Below, piece after piece: positions 21,989-32,868 of a stretch of 64,000 nt of DNA. Origin of the DNA: Kingdonia uniflora (taxonomy: Eukaryota > Streptophyta > Magnoliopsida > Ranunculales > Circaeasteraceae); contig JACGCM010001497.1 in assembly GCA_014058105.1 (NCBI GenBank), positions 2,232,001 to 2,296,000 of the forward strand. Direction: 5' to 3'. The notes beneath the pieces were generated by a model that did no database searches, was not told the origin of the DNA, and saw only the letters and a program-made list of their open reading frames with translations. Both the position numbers and the translations under genes were made by a program. Each line of letters begins with the position of its first letter. Positions within the stretch are counted from its first letter, which is position 1.

Positions 21989-22306
21989 CTTGCAGATCCC
22001 CGCCTCAGCCTTGACCATATCTTCAACCTCCACCTGGTCTTCTGCTAGACTTTTCAGCAAGAAGTACCGGTTACTGACGTTTGGGCCCAACCACAGCATC
22101 ACCCTCTATCAGTGCTCATACGGATGCCCGCAGATAGCCTCCCCTGGCTCCTGCTCCATCAAGTCAGGCAACACCACGTCCAAACCCTGATCTTCAAAGA
22201 ATTTCTCCTTCAGGGCCATCATCTTCTCTTCAATACGGTGTTTCTTCGCCTCTATTCTTTTCTTATAATGAGTGTTTGGTGTAGCTTCCATTATTTGCTT
22301 ACTCAA
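21989..22306 (-). pseudogene. Tat II antisense gene, first exon
   Basis: Starts with ATG at 22306 on the minus strand: MSKQIMEATPNTHYKKRIEA, KKHRIEEKMMALKEKFFEDQ and GLDVVLPDLMEQEPGEAI. After a stop (22109) it continues VMLWLGPNVSNRYFLLKSLA, EDQVEVEDMVKAEAGI. The pattern K..kyFgDQ.Le…P, then an acidic EpgEA stretch, then 'RyfcLrsLAEDkV…' is shared with the copies at 12939, 50187 and 37214. It lies about 220 bp inside the 3' LTR, so its promoter would have to read inward from that end. Confidence 0.6.
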
Positions 22307-22513
22307 GAAGAAGATGAAGAAAGTGTAAAATCCCCCCCCCCTAACAAAACCTATTTATACCATGACTAGGGGCATTTATTACCCCCTTAATCAATACTTA
22401 CCTCAATTACTCTCCACGGAACTACCTATATTCAACCAGTCAACTCTTCAACTTCCCATGCCTAACCATCTTTCTCAGCACGCGCCATCTACACCTATTT
22501 CCGAGGCCCATGC

Positions 22514-22527
22514 TAAGAGGGGGCGAA
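22514..22527 (+). promoter_or_regulatory. Tat II polypurine tract
   Basis: TAAGAGGGGGCGAA directly before the LTR start (TGTAATAG). Nearly the same tract precedes the LTRs of Tat III and Tat IV. It primes plus-strand DNA synthesis in LTR retrotransposons. Confidence 0.75.
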
Positions 22528-23227
22528 TGTAATAGCCTACTCGCAGCCTTCAAGCACCAGTGGAATACTCGATAGCTACATCAAAGCCTATCCAGAGATT
22601 CGAATCCCAGTATGACAGTAACTAAGTCCACGAAGCCTTCCAAGATTAATCGAGCACGAGACCATGTTAATACCGGGTCGAAGGTAGATACATCTGACAG
22701 CTAGCTCGCCAGAATTCAGTATTAGTAGCAGAGAGACTTTGACCATAGTAAAACATGGTCGAAGGCAAACACATCTGACATCCAGCTCACCAGACAGAAT
22801 AGTAAAACAGGCTGCCTGACAGCTACAGTGTCAGAACCGACTCCGAGTGCAGAACAGTTGTCCCCAAAGGATATACATGTAATCAAACCTCCCATGGCAA
22901 CTTACCCATTTTCTATCTCCTATAAATATGAAGGAGGAGGCACTATGAAGGGGTTAGAAAAACTCTCCCAAAAACCCTTTAAGATTACCTTTGAATACCC
23001 TGTAACTTACTACTTACTCAAACTATCACCTAACTCGATATATATCATCAGTAATACAAATCCTCACTAGAGGTCATGGAGTAACCCATTCTAGAACTTT
23101 ACGCAAGTGTATTAGTTCAATGATATAGTCTATTATTGCCTTATGTACTTGCTTAAGACCCTAGTCGAAGATAAATCCCCTACGGTGTAAGAGCTAGTTT
23201 CCCCTCTCACAAAACTTGTCCCCTACA
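22528..23227 (+). repeat. Tat II 3' LTR
   Basis: Starts TGTAATAGCC after the polypurine tract and probably ends …CCCCTACA at 23227 (about 700 bp), where Tat III integrase sequence begins. It contains a TATA box (CTATAAATATG, about 22920) and two related internal segments (…ggtcgaagGtagatacatctgacag.tagctCgcCaga… at about 22678 and 22746). There is no 5' partner in the window. The right boundary is inferred from the TG…CA rule and from where integrase coding starts. Confidence 0.6.
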
Positions 23228-23775
23228 AAAATTACCAATCAAACTATCATCAACAGAATAAAAATGCGTCTGACAGTAAAGAAGGGTAATTGGGTGCAAG
23301 AGTTACTACATGTGTTTTAGGCATACCGAACAACACCGCGTCTATCGACTAGATGCACACCATTTCAATTAGTATACGGAACTGAGGCCATCATCCCCAC
23401 TCAATATCATCACCCATTACGTGACCATACCATGACAGATGAAGAAAATGAATTCTAGCTAGAATGTAACATGAATTGGATCGAAGAATTAAGAGATAGA
23501 GCAATCATGAACTTGGGAAGATATTATCAGGCTTTAGCCAGATCTTACAATAAATAAGTTCGTTATCGAGAGTTTGAAATCAAAGATCTCATCCTTCGAG
23601 AGATACCAAAGCACAAAAAAAAGAAGTCAACACTAAAAAACTTGCAGAAAATTGGGAAGGTCCTTTTATAGTTGTTGGAAAAAGTAGATTGGGTTTCTAC
23701 GACCTTGCCATAGAACACGGGGATCCTGTGCCTAACCCTTGGAACACAAGGAGGTTGAAGCTATATAGAAGATAA
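23228..23775 (+). pseudogene. Tat III integrase C-terminal fragment
   Basis: Reads ITNQTIINRIKMRLTVKKGN, WVQELLHVF, a stop, AYRTTPRLSTRCTPFQLVYG and TEAIIPTQYHHPLRDH. It goes on with MNWIEELRDRAIMNLGRYYQ, ALARSYNK and EFEIKDLILREIPKHK, and after a frameshift KLAENWEGPFIVVGKSRLGF and VPNPWNTRRLKLYRR. This is the end of a Tat-type Gypsy integrase, close to Tat IV's (LGRYHHMLARSYN, KLSDNWDGPFIII). Everything upstream in this element is missing; Tat II's LTR abuts. Confidence 0.9.
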
Positions 23776-23779
23776 TCTA

Positions 23780-24045
23780 TCACAGTATACTTTTCTAAAT
23801 AAATCAATCATCTTGTACGTTGGTCTTACATCAATGAAATACTTATGTTAGGTCGCCCTACATCAGAGTACTTTCTATTATTTCATACATTACTTTATCT
23901 AACATTCTCTGTACGTCAATCTTACAACAATAAAATATATGTGTTTGGTTGCCCTACATTACAGTACTTTTCTAATATATCATACAAGTACTTCTATATA
24001 CAGATTATATTTTTAAATCATCATAAATCACTAATAGATTTAATC
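23780..24045. repeat. Irregular tandem repeats 3' of Tat III pol
   Basis: Three related segments beginning near 23784, 23867 and 23963 (cAGTAcTtTtctaat..atcatac). The first two each include 'gTACGTyrrTCTTACAwCAAT' and 'TtrGgTcGCCCTACAT' style words. Spacing is 83 and 96 bp. Noncoding. Confidence 0.5.
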
Positions 24046-24048
24046 CAT

Positions 24049-24360
24049 TCTATTACATTACAAATCATTTGATGCTTAAGCAAAACTGATCTGCTATTAC
24101 ATTACAGATCGTTTATTGCTTAAGCCAAACTGATCTTCCATTACATTACAGATCGTTTGTTGCTTCGGTCAAACTGATATTTTATTACATTACAGATCGC
24201 TTGTTACTTCTATAAAATTGTTCTTTTATTACATTACAGATTGTTTGTTGCTTTAGCCAGATTGATCTTCTATTATATTATAGATCGTTTGTTGCTTCAG
24301 CCAAATTGATCTTTTATTATGTTACAATTTGTTTGTTGCAAAACGTCTGTCGTTTCAGCC
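24049..24360. repeat. Tandem array, 44 bp x 7
   Basis: The word ATTACATTACAGATCGTTTG (with variants) recurs at 24052, 24096, 24140, 24184, 24228, 24272 and 24316, exactly every 44 bp. Each unit continues 'tTGcTTmaGCCAAAcTGATCTt'. It sits between the Tat III integrase stop and the 3' end of the convergent antisense gene. Repeats are contiguous, with no spacers. Confidence 0.85.
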
Positions 24361-24439
24361 AAATACAACCTCTACTCTATGACAGGATGACTAAACGACT
24401 ACCAGACTTTTGTACCATTAATGGTTCATCAAAAGTCAT

Positions 24440-25000
24440 AATGCATCATTAATCACTCAAGATGTCACTTGAGCTATCAGGCCGCACATCACTATGCGAA
24501 CTTTCCCCACAAATTCGCAAATGTATGAACTCTGACATCCTCCCACTCATAATTTTCTTTCCTTCTTTAACCTTACTCTTTGTAAGAGCACCAATTTGTG
24601 ACATCATGCGATCTAGGTAATCATATCGCATCAACCGTATCTCATACTACATACCATTGCCAACCAGGTTGTCATATATAGTCTTGTTTTCTGCTTCCAG
24701 TCTCTTAAACTCGGACACAAAGAAGGAGAACACTGCTGTCATCTTTCTCTTATGGGCATTGCTTGCCTTACATTTTACCTTATCAGGAAGAACAAGCTCA
24801 ATAAGTTTTCCTTTAACCTCCTTCAGCATAGCCTCCAAACTTCTGCAGTGTTCTTCCACCGATCATTTTTTACTCAATATCGCATCATTACGACCTTCCA
24901 GTATCAACATAAAATCATCCATATTTGCCACCAAGCCTGCTGATTCTCTTATACAAACTTGATTATACTTCCTCTCGAACACTTCTGCCTCAAGACTTAT
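24440..25000 (-). pseudogene. Tat III antisense gene, C-terminal block
   Basis: Minus strand. 24859-24647 reads MEEHCRSLEAMLKEVKGKLI, ELVLPDKVKCK and VFSFFVSEFKRLEAENKTIY, DNLVGNGM. This aligns with the Tat IV antisense C-terminus (KRLYTILESYLKKMRSHFS…VAYFVEEVKRLELERDTLFK). 24634-24449 follows (MMRYDYLDRMMSQIGALTKS … SDILSD stop). The conserved F(V)xE(F/V)KRLExE core at the same place in two diverged families supports real coding on this strand. Confidence 0.6.
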
Positions 25001-27640
25001 TTCAGCCTTGAAAAGATCTGCCTCCAATTGGTCTTCGCATCACGCAGTTCCCCATTTTCCGATTTATACTCCAAAACGTCTATCCCCAACGTTTGAACGT
25101 TATGCTCTAAAGCACAGATCGTGATCTAATCCATATTTAAAATTTTGTTCTGCTACCTATAAGCCTCTTCTATCTCTTTCAACATCATGTTCGTAACATA
25201 CCACAATACTTCAAATTTACGAGCACGATCATTTACCTCTTCGATAGCTACTCGCGCACCAACTCTCTTCGCTTCAAGCATGTTTATCTAAAATTGCAAG
25301 TCTTTCACATTGTTTTCTTCCTTCTCTAACACCGCTAACAACACTATAATTTTAGTTTGCGCGGGTGTCAATTTCTTATTGCTTGATTCGTCCCGAAATG
25401 TCCAAAATTTCCAAATATCTTTCCCTTATAACTTTTTTTAATCCCTCCACCTTTTTTAGCTCAGTTGCTTGTTCAGCCTCTGTATATTTCAGCTGCCCGG
25501 TCAGATGAGCAACTGTGCCTCGTCCTTCCATCACTGTCACTTCCAGGTTTTTATTTAAAACACGTAAAACTTCACACTACTTCTAAACCTCTGCAAGTTC
25601 ACCCGGCAGTAACAATCGACATTCACATAACTACTAATTTGCATATTCAAATAGATTACCTATCACAGTGAACAAAAGTTTACTCAAAGAGCATAATATT
25701 TGAGTAATATTGATACTATGATCTATCTATATGGTCATCACAGAGGACATATTTTATTCATCATTAAAAATAGTTTACAAAGATCTAATGCATATGCAAG
25801 TTCGGTAAGTAACTGAACTAATCTACTTTTACTTTTTAAAGCTATGAGAGGATTGCCTCTTGTTTCTTGTACTCTTTGAGTTTTCCACTCGAACATCTAT
25901 AGGTGCTACAAAGGTCACCACCTTTAGTTGGCATTACTTTCGCAGTGACCGTGGTACCAAGCGCTCGACCTCTTCATCTTCCTTTTTTAAGATAATTTCT
26001 CTCGGTCTAGGAATGAGTTTTTCAATAACTTTTTTCTCCTCATCTTTTATAAACTACATATTTTCCAATTTTGTGTTCACCACATCAAAATTCTTCCCTC
26101 AATCCATTTCGAACTTTCTAAATTCGTTCTCAACCCTCGCTAGGTTCCATCCATAAAAATCAATTACACTATTTATATGATGCTCATGCTCAATTCAAGA
26201 TGAGACTTTTGCTCATGACGGATACAAATTTTCCATCAACTGCATATGTGCCCTATGCAGACGCTTAAGTGTTTCCTTTTGTAATACACCTAAAGCCCTC
26301 ATATCACCTTTTACCTTCTTTCGAACAGTAACTTCTTTTGGCAATTGCGTTACTAAAGATATTTTTTGCTCCATATGTTACGACAATACATATTTCAATT
26401 CCTTTAACTTACCCTCTAATTTATGTTGAACCTCTATTTACTCTTTTCTTATCCTGAAAAACACAATCCTCATTGACCTTCGGTCCTACATAAAGCCAAA
26501 AACATCAGGTAAAGGTTCTACATCACCCCATATAATGGATACCCCAGCTCGCACTAAACATCTTTTTCCATCTACACTATGACGATTATGTGCTTCTTGA
26601 GTTAAAAACATTACTCGAGCTGGGTCAGGTACTACTCCCTTCTCTTTCAAGAGTTCTACATAAGCTTCTTTTAAGCCACGTTCACTATCTACTTCGACCT
26701 CAAAATATAATGTCAGAGTTACCAATAACTTTTGATACCTAGCCTTATCACTCGGGTCACTAAAACAAGTCACTTATTTCAGTTTTTGTACTAATTCCCC
26801 CCTTTCCTCTTATTTTGTTAAAACCTCATCCATTTCTATTTTTATCTTAGCATATCTACATTGGAGGCCATATAATTCTTTAAAAAATTTCTCCGAGTTT
26901 GATTTAAACTACATTTTCTTATACTCAGTTTTATTTAATACATGTTGAACACGAGCCACCGAATCCCTTGCTCTACCCAACGATCTCTCCAGGTTGAAAA
27001 TGATTTTTCTCAATCGCTCTACCTCCTACACAGATTATAAATATCTTATTATCATACAAACATTCAAGCATAACATATTAAAAAACGTCTATCAAACTTA
27101 ACAGTTTTACGACTATACAGAGTACAATCCCATCAAAGTTAAACGAATTGTATAGCTCGAAAAAAAATACCATAGATTGGTTAAGGATTCATGTTGATCT
27201 ATACCTTAGATGGAGGGTCCACTTTCTTGTTAGCAGCTACAGCTGGTTCAGTTGGTGTAGCAGATACATCGGTTAGAGCAACAACATCAACCACCACTTC
27301 ATCTTCTACATCCAAAGGAAAGATTATTTCATTGTATCTACCAGTTCAACCCAGCCCTATATCAATAATAGTCAACTCAAAGCTATATAAAGATATGGAC
27401 AAAACAATCTCTTTCCATCTGCAATGCATCGCATGCTCGTAACATAACATCATCATGCTTAGACAGCTTTGTATAATACTCTTCGATAGCCTTTGCATCT
27501 TTCACCCTCTCTTTTTTCTCTATCTCGAGCTCCTTCATTCGAGCCGTTTGGGCATCCATCTTTTGAGTAAGATCTCCGAACTCCTGGCTCCTCTTCTCAA
27601 TAAACTTCGTCGCCCCATTCATCAGCATCGAGAGCTGTCA
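25001..27640 (-). pseudogene. Tat III antisense gene, coiled-coil region
   Basis: Minus strand, many stops. 27628-27383 gives KFIEKRSQEFGDLTQKMDAQ, TARMKELEIEKKERVKDAKA and IEEYYTKLSKHDDVMLRACD. 26773-26486 gives ARYQKLLVTLTLYFEVEVDS and LKEAYVELLKEKGVVPDPAR. 26480-25900 continues VQHKLEGKLKELKYVLS, GVLQKETLKRLHRAHMQLME and EEKKVIEKLIPRPREIILKK. Heptad-rich, Glu/Lys-rich sequence matches the coiled coil of the Tat IV antisense gene in position and composition. Open stretches on the plus strand here are shadows. Confidence 0.5.
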
Positions 27641-27769
27641 ATATTAAAACATGCAAGTTTAGTACAACAAATCATAATTTAATACAGCACATCAAAGATT
27701 TCAATGCATATTGCAAAAGTATGTTCTTAATACACTTCATCGAGCTGCTGTGGATTAGCCCCCGATATT

Positions 27770-28290
27770 ATACAATATTGTTACTCCAATTCTTTCATCT
27801 TGGCCGCAGGCTTGGCATTAGTACGAGCACTACCCTCATCCTCGTGCCGTTTTCTTTTCAATAAACTCCTCTCCGCCTCTGAAGGAGTAATATCACTTAC
27901 CTCTTGCCCCTCCACCGCATCTCCAGCAGCAGGTTTAATAATCTCTTTTTCTGGGATCACCACGATAGTAGTAGGCGTAGTTTCCAGTACTGGCTTTTAT
28001 GACCTCCGCGTTATTCATTTCATGTTTATATTTTTTGGCACAGGCGGAGGAAGACTAGTGATATCATCAACAGGCAAATAGGCCTTCTTCTCAGCTATAA
28101 CTCGACTCTCATGAGCTTACTGAACTTTGGGCACTATGGAATCTACCCTCTTATCTATCCAGATACCTAACTCATAAAGTACTTGTTTTAAATCGACTTG
28201 CTCATGAGCTATGCAGTTGAATAAGCTGGTATTATCAGGCGCCAATGTAGGATTGGGACCTGACAAACAAGAAATAGGATAATATTTAGC
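27770..28290 (-). pseudogene. Tat III antisense gene, basic linker
   Basis: Minus strand. 28280-28140 reads NTSLFNCIAHEQVDLKQVLY, ELGIWIDKRVDSIVPKVQ. 27963-27781 reads MVIPEKEIIKPAAGDAVEGQ, EVSDITPSEAERSLLKRKRH and EDEGSARTNAKPAAKMKELE. The KRKRHEDEGS stretch is a likely nuclear localisation signal, parallel to RKRKEGSSST in Tat II and KGKRRRIEPSGK in Tat IV. Confidence 0.5.
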
Positions 28291-28419
28291 AGCTCAGATA
28301 CATGCTGATGGTTGGTCGAGTTGACAAATGTTACTTACTTGGATAATAATATTTATGGTTCAAGACGAGCGCTGGTTCATCTGGAACCTACATACAGCTA
28401 CCCCTACCCATACAAGGTG

Positions 28420-29166
28420 GCCATTCTATGGTCTACCAGCAGATTCAAGGTCAAAAAATTTCAGCCTAGACAAATTACTATACAGGTAACCACTATTATG
28501 ACCTTTGACGAACTTCCATTTATTAAATTTTAGGATGTCATCTACTTCGAACTGCTTGGCAGTCCCTTCTTTTTTCAATTTATTATTCAGTGCCTCGCAT
28601 ACCTTCATTATTTTATACACATTCCCATTTAGGTAGGTAGAGCAGCACTATAATACATTCATAACCCCTTCTGAATAAAGGTCAGAGGAATTCTAAGGCC
28701 ATAAATGACCTGATTCAGATAGTACTAAAACCCATCATTCAGGCCTACCAACCCAGTACTATTATAGTACAAGATTTCCACATCCTTACTAATCCCTTTA
28801 TCTCTTCTCTACTTATCCAAATAGGGGACTTGATAGTATACCCGCCTCTTTCCCTTTTCCTGGGACATAGGTTCTAAACCAGCGACCTTGGTCCATCATA
28901 TAGTTTCTCCATTTTCCTTGCAATTTCTTTTTATGTTTCAGAAATTCCTTTCCTACATCTACTCCCTTAGGATATATGAAAAATAATTTATCTTTCTCTT
29001 TTGTATACTCTTTATCTATAACTTTTTCTACTTTACTAGATTCTCCAACCTCTACACCTACAGTAACATCTACCTTATCTACAGTCTTTTCCATTACATT
29101 ACAATCATCCTCCCTCCACGACGATGATGTTTCCTCTGAACTTGATGCTACTACTAATTTACTCAT
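28420..29166 (-). pseudogene. Tat III antisense gene, gypsy-type transposon domain-like part
   Basis: Starts with an open 117-codon stretch on the minus strand: MSKLVVASSSEETSSSWRED, KVIDKEYTKEKDKLFFIYPK and KEFLKHKKKLQGKWRNYMMD. Then, in broken frame, come LNDGF(stop)YYLNQVIYGLRIPLT and FIQKGL. It ends MYKIMKVCEALNNKLKKEGT (28620-28426). Tat IV has the parallel series FLYYLSQLEYGLSLPLTNLV, KGIMNKIEECPVQLNGNMWE. The shared 'YGL.iPLT..qKgim' block resembles the plant 'putative gypsy type transposon' domain. Copia A lies 732 bp further upstream in this gene. Confidence 0.6.
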
Positions 29167-29892
29167 GGGGTTTATAGGTTTTCAATGCATACTGGACCTA
29201 CATATACATAAAATATTTTATCATTATCTCTACATTACATGTTATACCTTACATACAGTAAAAACAACCCCACCTATGTTTCTACCCAGTCAACACGTTT
29301 ATTTTCCAATTTTTCAAAACAACAGGCAATCATTTTAATTTTTCCTCTTCTTCTTCAAAAAAATCATTTTCTCTATTTATAGTTTGTTCATATACCTAAG
29401 GTTTGTGTACTACAGAACATTATAGGCAACTACTCAAAATCTTAAAGCCCTATATTCTCAACTTTGTTCTCCCTAAATCAAAAGTAATTAACATACAACA
29501 TCATATATAGATTGCAACATACATAAACAAAATAGAAGCTTTTATCACTAACCTATACTCGAAGAGCCATAATCTTCATCTTTACCTGAATGTTTCATAG
29601 AGATTGACCGCTCCTGTCATTTATCCAATAATTTTTTCATAACAGATACAACCTTCCCTAAAAAATCACACTCAGAACTAAAGCGTCTCTTCTCTACGGA
29701 GATATGGGTTATACCACATTTTTTTCTCTCTCTATAACTGTAGACAATTTATGAGGGAGAGAGATACGAGTTTTTATACTATCCCTCAGTTTATGAAACG
29801 ACGGCTTCTTTAGACATGTGTTAGTCACCCCTACTATCTCTACATGAATGTCTTTTCGTCTTACAGTATTATCATGACTTCAATGATAACGC
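29167..29892. other. Tat III antisense gene intron or leader, left of Copia A
   Basis: AT- and pyrimidine-rich sequence without a recognisable domain on either strand. It runs up to the Copia A target duplication. Confidence 0.3.
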
Positions 29893-29897
29893 CTACC

Positions 29898-30516
29898 TTT
29901 TGGGTGTGAACTCGAACTGATAAAGAATGGAATTCTCGAAGAACAGTCGAAGTCATTCGAACGAGCTTCAAATTCGTTCGAACGAGATTATATGTTTTTT
30001 GCATTTTGGAACTTGGTTCGTCAAAGTCATTCAAATGAGCTTGGATCCCGTTCGAACGAGTTACATGTTTCTAGGGCTGGAGACCAACTATCGTTAAATT
30101 CGTTCGAACGAGCTTGGAGTTGTTCGAACGAGCTATGCGTAGGCTTGCCTTGGATGTTATTCTGAGTTGTTGAGTTTGCCTCGAGATCCATTCTACTTGT
30201 ATTTTAGTTCCCTAGTATATAAAGAGGAGTTAGTTTATTTGTTTTAGTAATCTTTTCCTCTGTAAGTTTAATTCTAGAGACCTAGAATTTGAGAGACTCT
30301 ATTAAAGCTTGAGAAGCTTGGAGAGATCGTTCTAACCTATTTGATCATCATAGTAGATTGTTCGAAGAGTGGTTTTTTATCTGTAAGGGTTTTCTACTTC
30401 CCTCCTCAGGGAATTCTTATTTCCTTATCATTTTTATTTAATTGTTTCTCTTAATTAACATATTTTGTGTATCGTTCTTGGCGTAGAAGAGAGATTATCT
30501 ACCTCGATTCTCAACA
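29898..30516 (+). repeat. Copia A 5' LTR
   Basis: From TTTTGGGTGTGAAC (TGTAAGG… in the 3' copy) to CGATTCTCAACA. It has a TATA box (GTATATAAAG, about 30216) and a U3 carrying several copies of the palindromic word TTCGTTCGAACGAG (29957-30135). The primer-binding site follows. Confidence 0.85.
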
Positions 30517-30531
30517 ATTGGTGTCAAAGAA
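30517..30531 (+). promoter_or_regulatory. Copia A primer-binding site
   Basis: ATTGGTGTCAAAGAA directly after the LTR, a diverged form of the TTGGTATCAGAGC site complementary to initiator tRNA-Met. Confidence 0.7.
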
Positions 30532-30554
30532 AGTATTACAAGGCTTATGTGAAA

Positions 30555-31290
30555 AATTCAAATTGAAGATTACCTCTATCAAAAGGATCTTGATTTACCA
30601 CTGGGTAGAGTTGAGATGAAGCCAGCAGATCATGATGCAGCTAAGTAGGCCTGATTGGATCACAAAGCGCTTAGACCGATTAGGTTAACACTGTCATCTC
30701 AGATTCTACACATGATATACAAATTTACGACAACGAAGGGTTTTATGGAAACATTGTCCGCTATGTACCCGGAACCGTCTGAGGCAAACAAGGTACATCT
30801 TTTACGGTGCATGCTTACTTTGAAGATGAAGGATAATGGGAATGTGCAAGCTTATATCAGTGAGTTTAATACTATTAATGCTTATCTATAATAATTTAAA
30901 ATCACTTTTACCGAGGAGGTGAGAGCGTGGGCTCTTTTAGGGAAGATGTCTGAGAGCTAGGAAGGGTTCATTACAGGTGTGAATAACTCATCAGGGAAGG
31001 AAGACATCAAATTTGACAGTATACTCTATTTGATTATGAGTGAAGATAATAGGCGTAAAACATCTGAACCCTCTTCGAGTTCAAATAGTAGTGTGTTGAA
31101 TGTCGAGGAAAGATGAGGTCTTACAGAAAAGAGCTAAAATTTGGAAGGGGTCGATCACAGTATAAAGGAAACTCTAAGACCCCCGGTGCGTGTTAGACTT
31201 GTGGAAAGAATGATCACTTCAGGCAATATTGCAACTCTTCTTCAAATAAAGATGATGAGGAGAAAGATACAATGAACTTACTGAGGAGGT
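30555..31290 (+). pseudogene. Copia A gag with zinc knuckle
   Basis: Reads IQIEDYLYQKDLDLPLGR, DHKALRPIRLTLSSQILHMI, YKFTTTKGFMETLSAMYPEP, LLRCMLTLKMKDNGNVQAYI and SEFNTINAYL, the UBN2/gag pattern. After stops it continues KITFTEEVRAWALLGKMSES. The CCHC knuckle near 31185-31230 reads C(stop)TCGKNDHFRQYC: spacing CX2CX4HX4C is kept and one residue has become TAG. Confidence 0.85.
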
Positions 31291-31309
31291 TAGTTAAGAT
31301 GAGGATCTA

Positions 31310-31640
31310 CTACTATCGTGTGACGATATTAATTAATCTTGAATAGTTTATTCGGGTGCCTCTTTCCATGCTACTGCAAATGTAGGTTTTCTAACTAATA
31401 TTGTTAAAGGCAACTTTGGTACGGTCTTTCTTGCAGATAAGAGTGTACGTAATATTACTGGAAAGAGAAATGATAAGTTATTGTGTTACCTTCAAGGGGA
31501 ACATTGGCTTTACAGAATGTGGAAGTTGTACCTAAACTGGGGAGTAATCTTATATCGGTTAGTAAATTGGCAGATGATGGCGGATATGTAAGTACCTTTG
31601 GTGCTACCTTATAGAAGGTTATAAAGGGTGCTATGGTCGT
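31310..31640 (+). pseudogene. Copia A protease
   Basis: Reads (stop)IVYSGASFHATANVGFL, then FGTVFLADKSVRNITG. The family motif is WIVDSGASFHAT. Here Trp is a stop (TGA, about 31336) and the catalytic Asp of DSG is Tyr (TAT, about 31345), so the protease is dead. The following region reads LQNVEVVPKLGSNLISVSKL in outline (31510-31570). Confidence 0.8.
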
Positions 31641-32868
31641 AGCTAAAGGCTTGCGATAAGGAAAGTTGCATACAACGCAAAGCATAATTTTTACTATTTT
31701 TGTGGCCACTTTGGGGATTGATACAAGTAAATGGCACAAATGGCTCAGTTACATGTGTGTTAAGGGGATGAAGATGATGGTAACAAAGGGAAAAAGAGAG
31801 GGTCTTGCTGAGGTTTATCTCAAGTTTTGTGAAGATTATGTTCTTACGAAGTAGAAGAAGGTTAGTTTCAAAATATATGGAAGATCAAGGAAACCTGAAA
31901 AGCTGGATCATGTACACATAGATGTTTAGGGTCCATTATTACGTTACCATTATTACGTTACCTTTATCGATGATGCTACTCGTAAACTGTGGGTCTGCTT
32001 CGTAAAGAACAAATCAGATATGTTCGATAAATTCATGAGGTGGAGGACTCTAGTTGAAAATGAAACTGGTTTAAAACTGAAGTATCTCAGGTTGGATAAC
32101 TGGGGCGAATACTGTAGCGATGAGTTTAAAGACTTTTGTACATCAAACGAGATTAGGAGAAAGAAGACTATTCCTGGAACACCACAACAAAATGGTATTG
32201 TAGAACGCATGAACCGAACAATAAATGAAAGAGCGAGGAGTATGAGACTCAACTCTAGATTGCCAAAGTATTTTTGGGTGGATGCAGTTAGTTCGGCGGC
32301 GTACTTAATTAATAGGGGGCCTTCAATGGCTTTAGATTTTGGACTTCCTGAAGAAGTATGGACCAATAAAGTGGTAAACCTAAACCACTTGCATATTTTT
32401 GATTGTACCACATATATGCTTTATAATTCAGATACAAGGACAAAGCTAGATGTAAAGTCGATGAAGTGCATATTCATTAGATACGGTGGTTATGAGGTTA
32501 TGCACCAATTTTGGGATGTGAAGAATCGGAAAGTTATTCGGAGCTGTAACGTTATATTTAATGAGGAAGTCTTGTATAAAGACTTCAAAGTACCTAGCGA
32601 AAGAAATAGAAGTAAAATAGTGGAAAGTGTCGACATTGAATTTGACCCTTCTCGAGAGGTTGATGACGAAGTTGTGGTTGAGTTCAATGCACCGGATGAA
32701 GGCGAGGAACCTAATGATCTAGGCATTCCAATAGTACTTCGAAAAGAGTCGAGAGTTACAAGAATCTCGGCTAGGTACATTAACTCCCTAAATCACTTGT
32801 TACTTACGAATGGTAGTGAACTGGAAAGTTATAAGGAGGCTTTAGATGTGGAAGCCAAGAGCAAGTGA
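31641..32868 (+). pseudogene. Copia A integrase and linker
   Basis: Catalytic core blocks in order: RKPEKLDHVHIDV (first Asp), a stop, [36 protein letters not shown] (second Asp; GG has become WG), TPQQNGIVERMNRTINERAR (catalytic Glu) and YFWVDAVSSAAYLINRGPSM. The C-terminal part reads FDCTTYMLYNSDTRTKLDVK and IFIRYGGYEVMHQFWDVKNR. The acidic linker ends SYKEALDVEAKSK, stop. 282 codons (32020-32868) are open. All three DDE residues are visible. Confidence 0.9.

Noticed and set aside
24049..24360. Regular 44-bp repeats as a possible CRISPR array
   Set aside because: Units are contiguous with no unique spacers, no cas genes exist, and the sequence is a plant retrotransposon spacer.
25860..26156. 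98-codon plus-strand open frame
   Set aside because: It is the shadow of the Glu/Lys-rich coiled coil on the minus strand (Ser/Phe-rich reading).
31953..32411. 152-codon minus-strand open frame
   Set aside because: Opposite strand of the Copia A integrase core, which has clear motifs on the plus strand.
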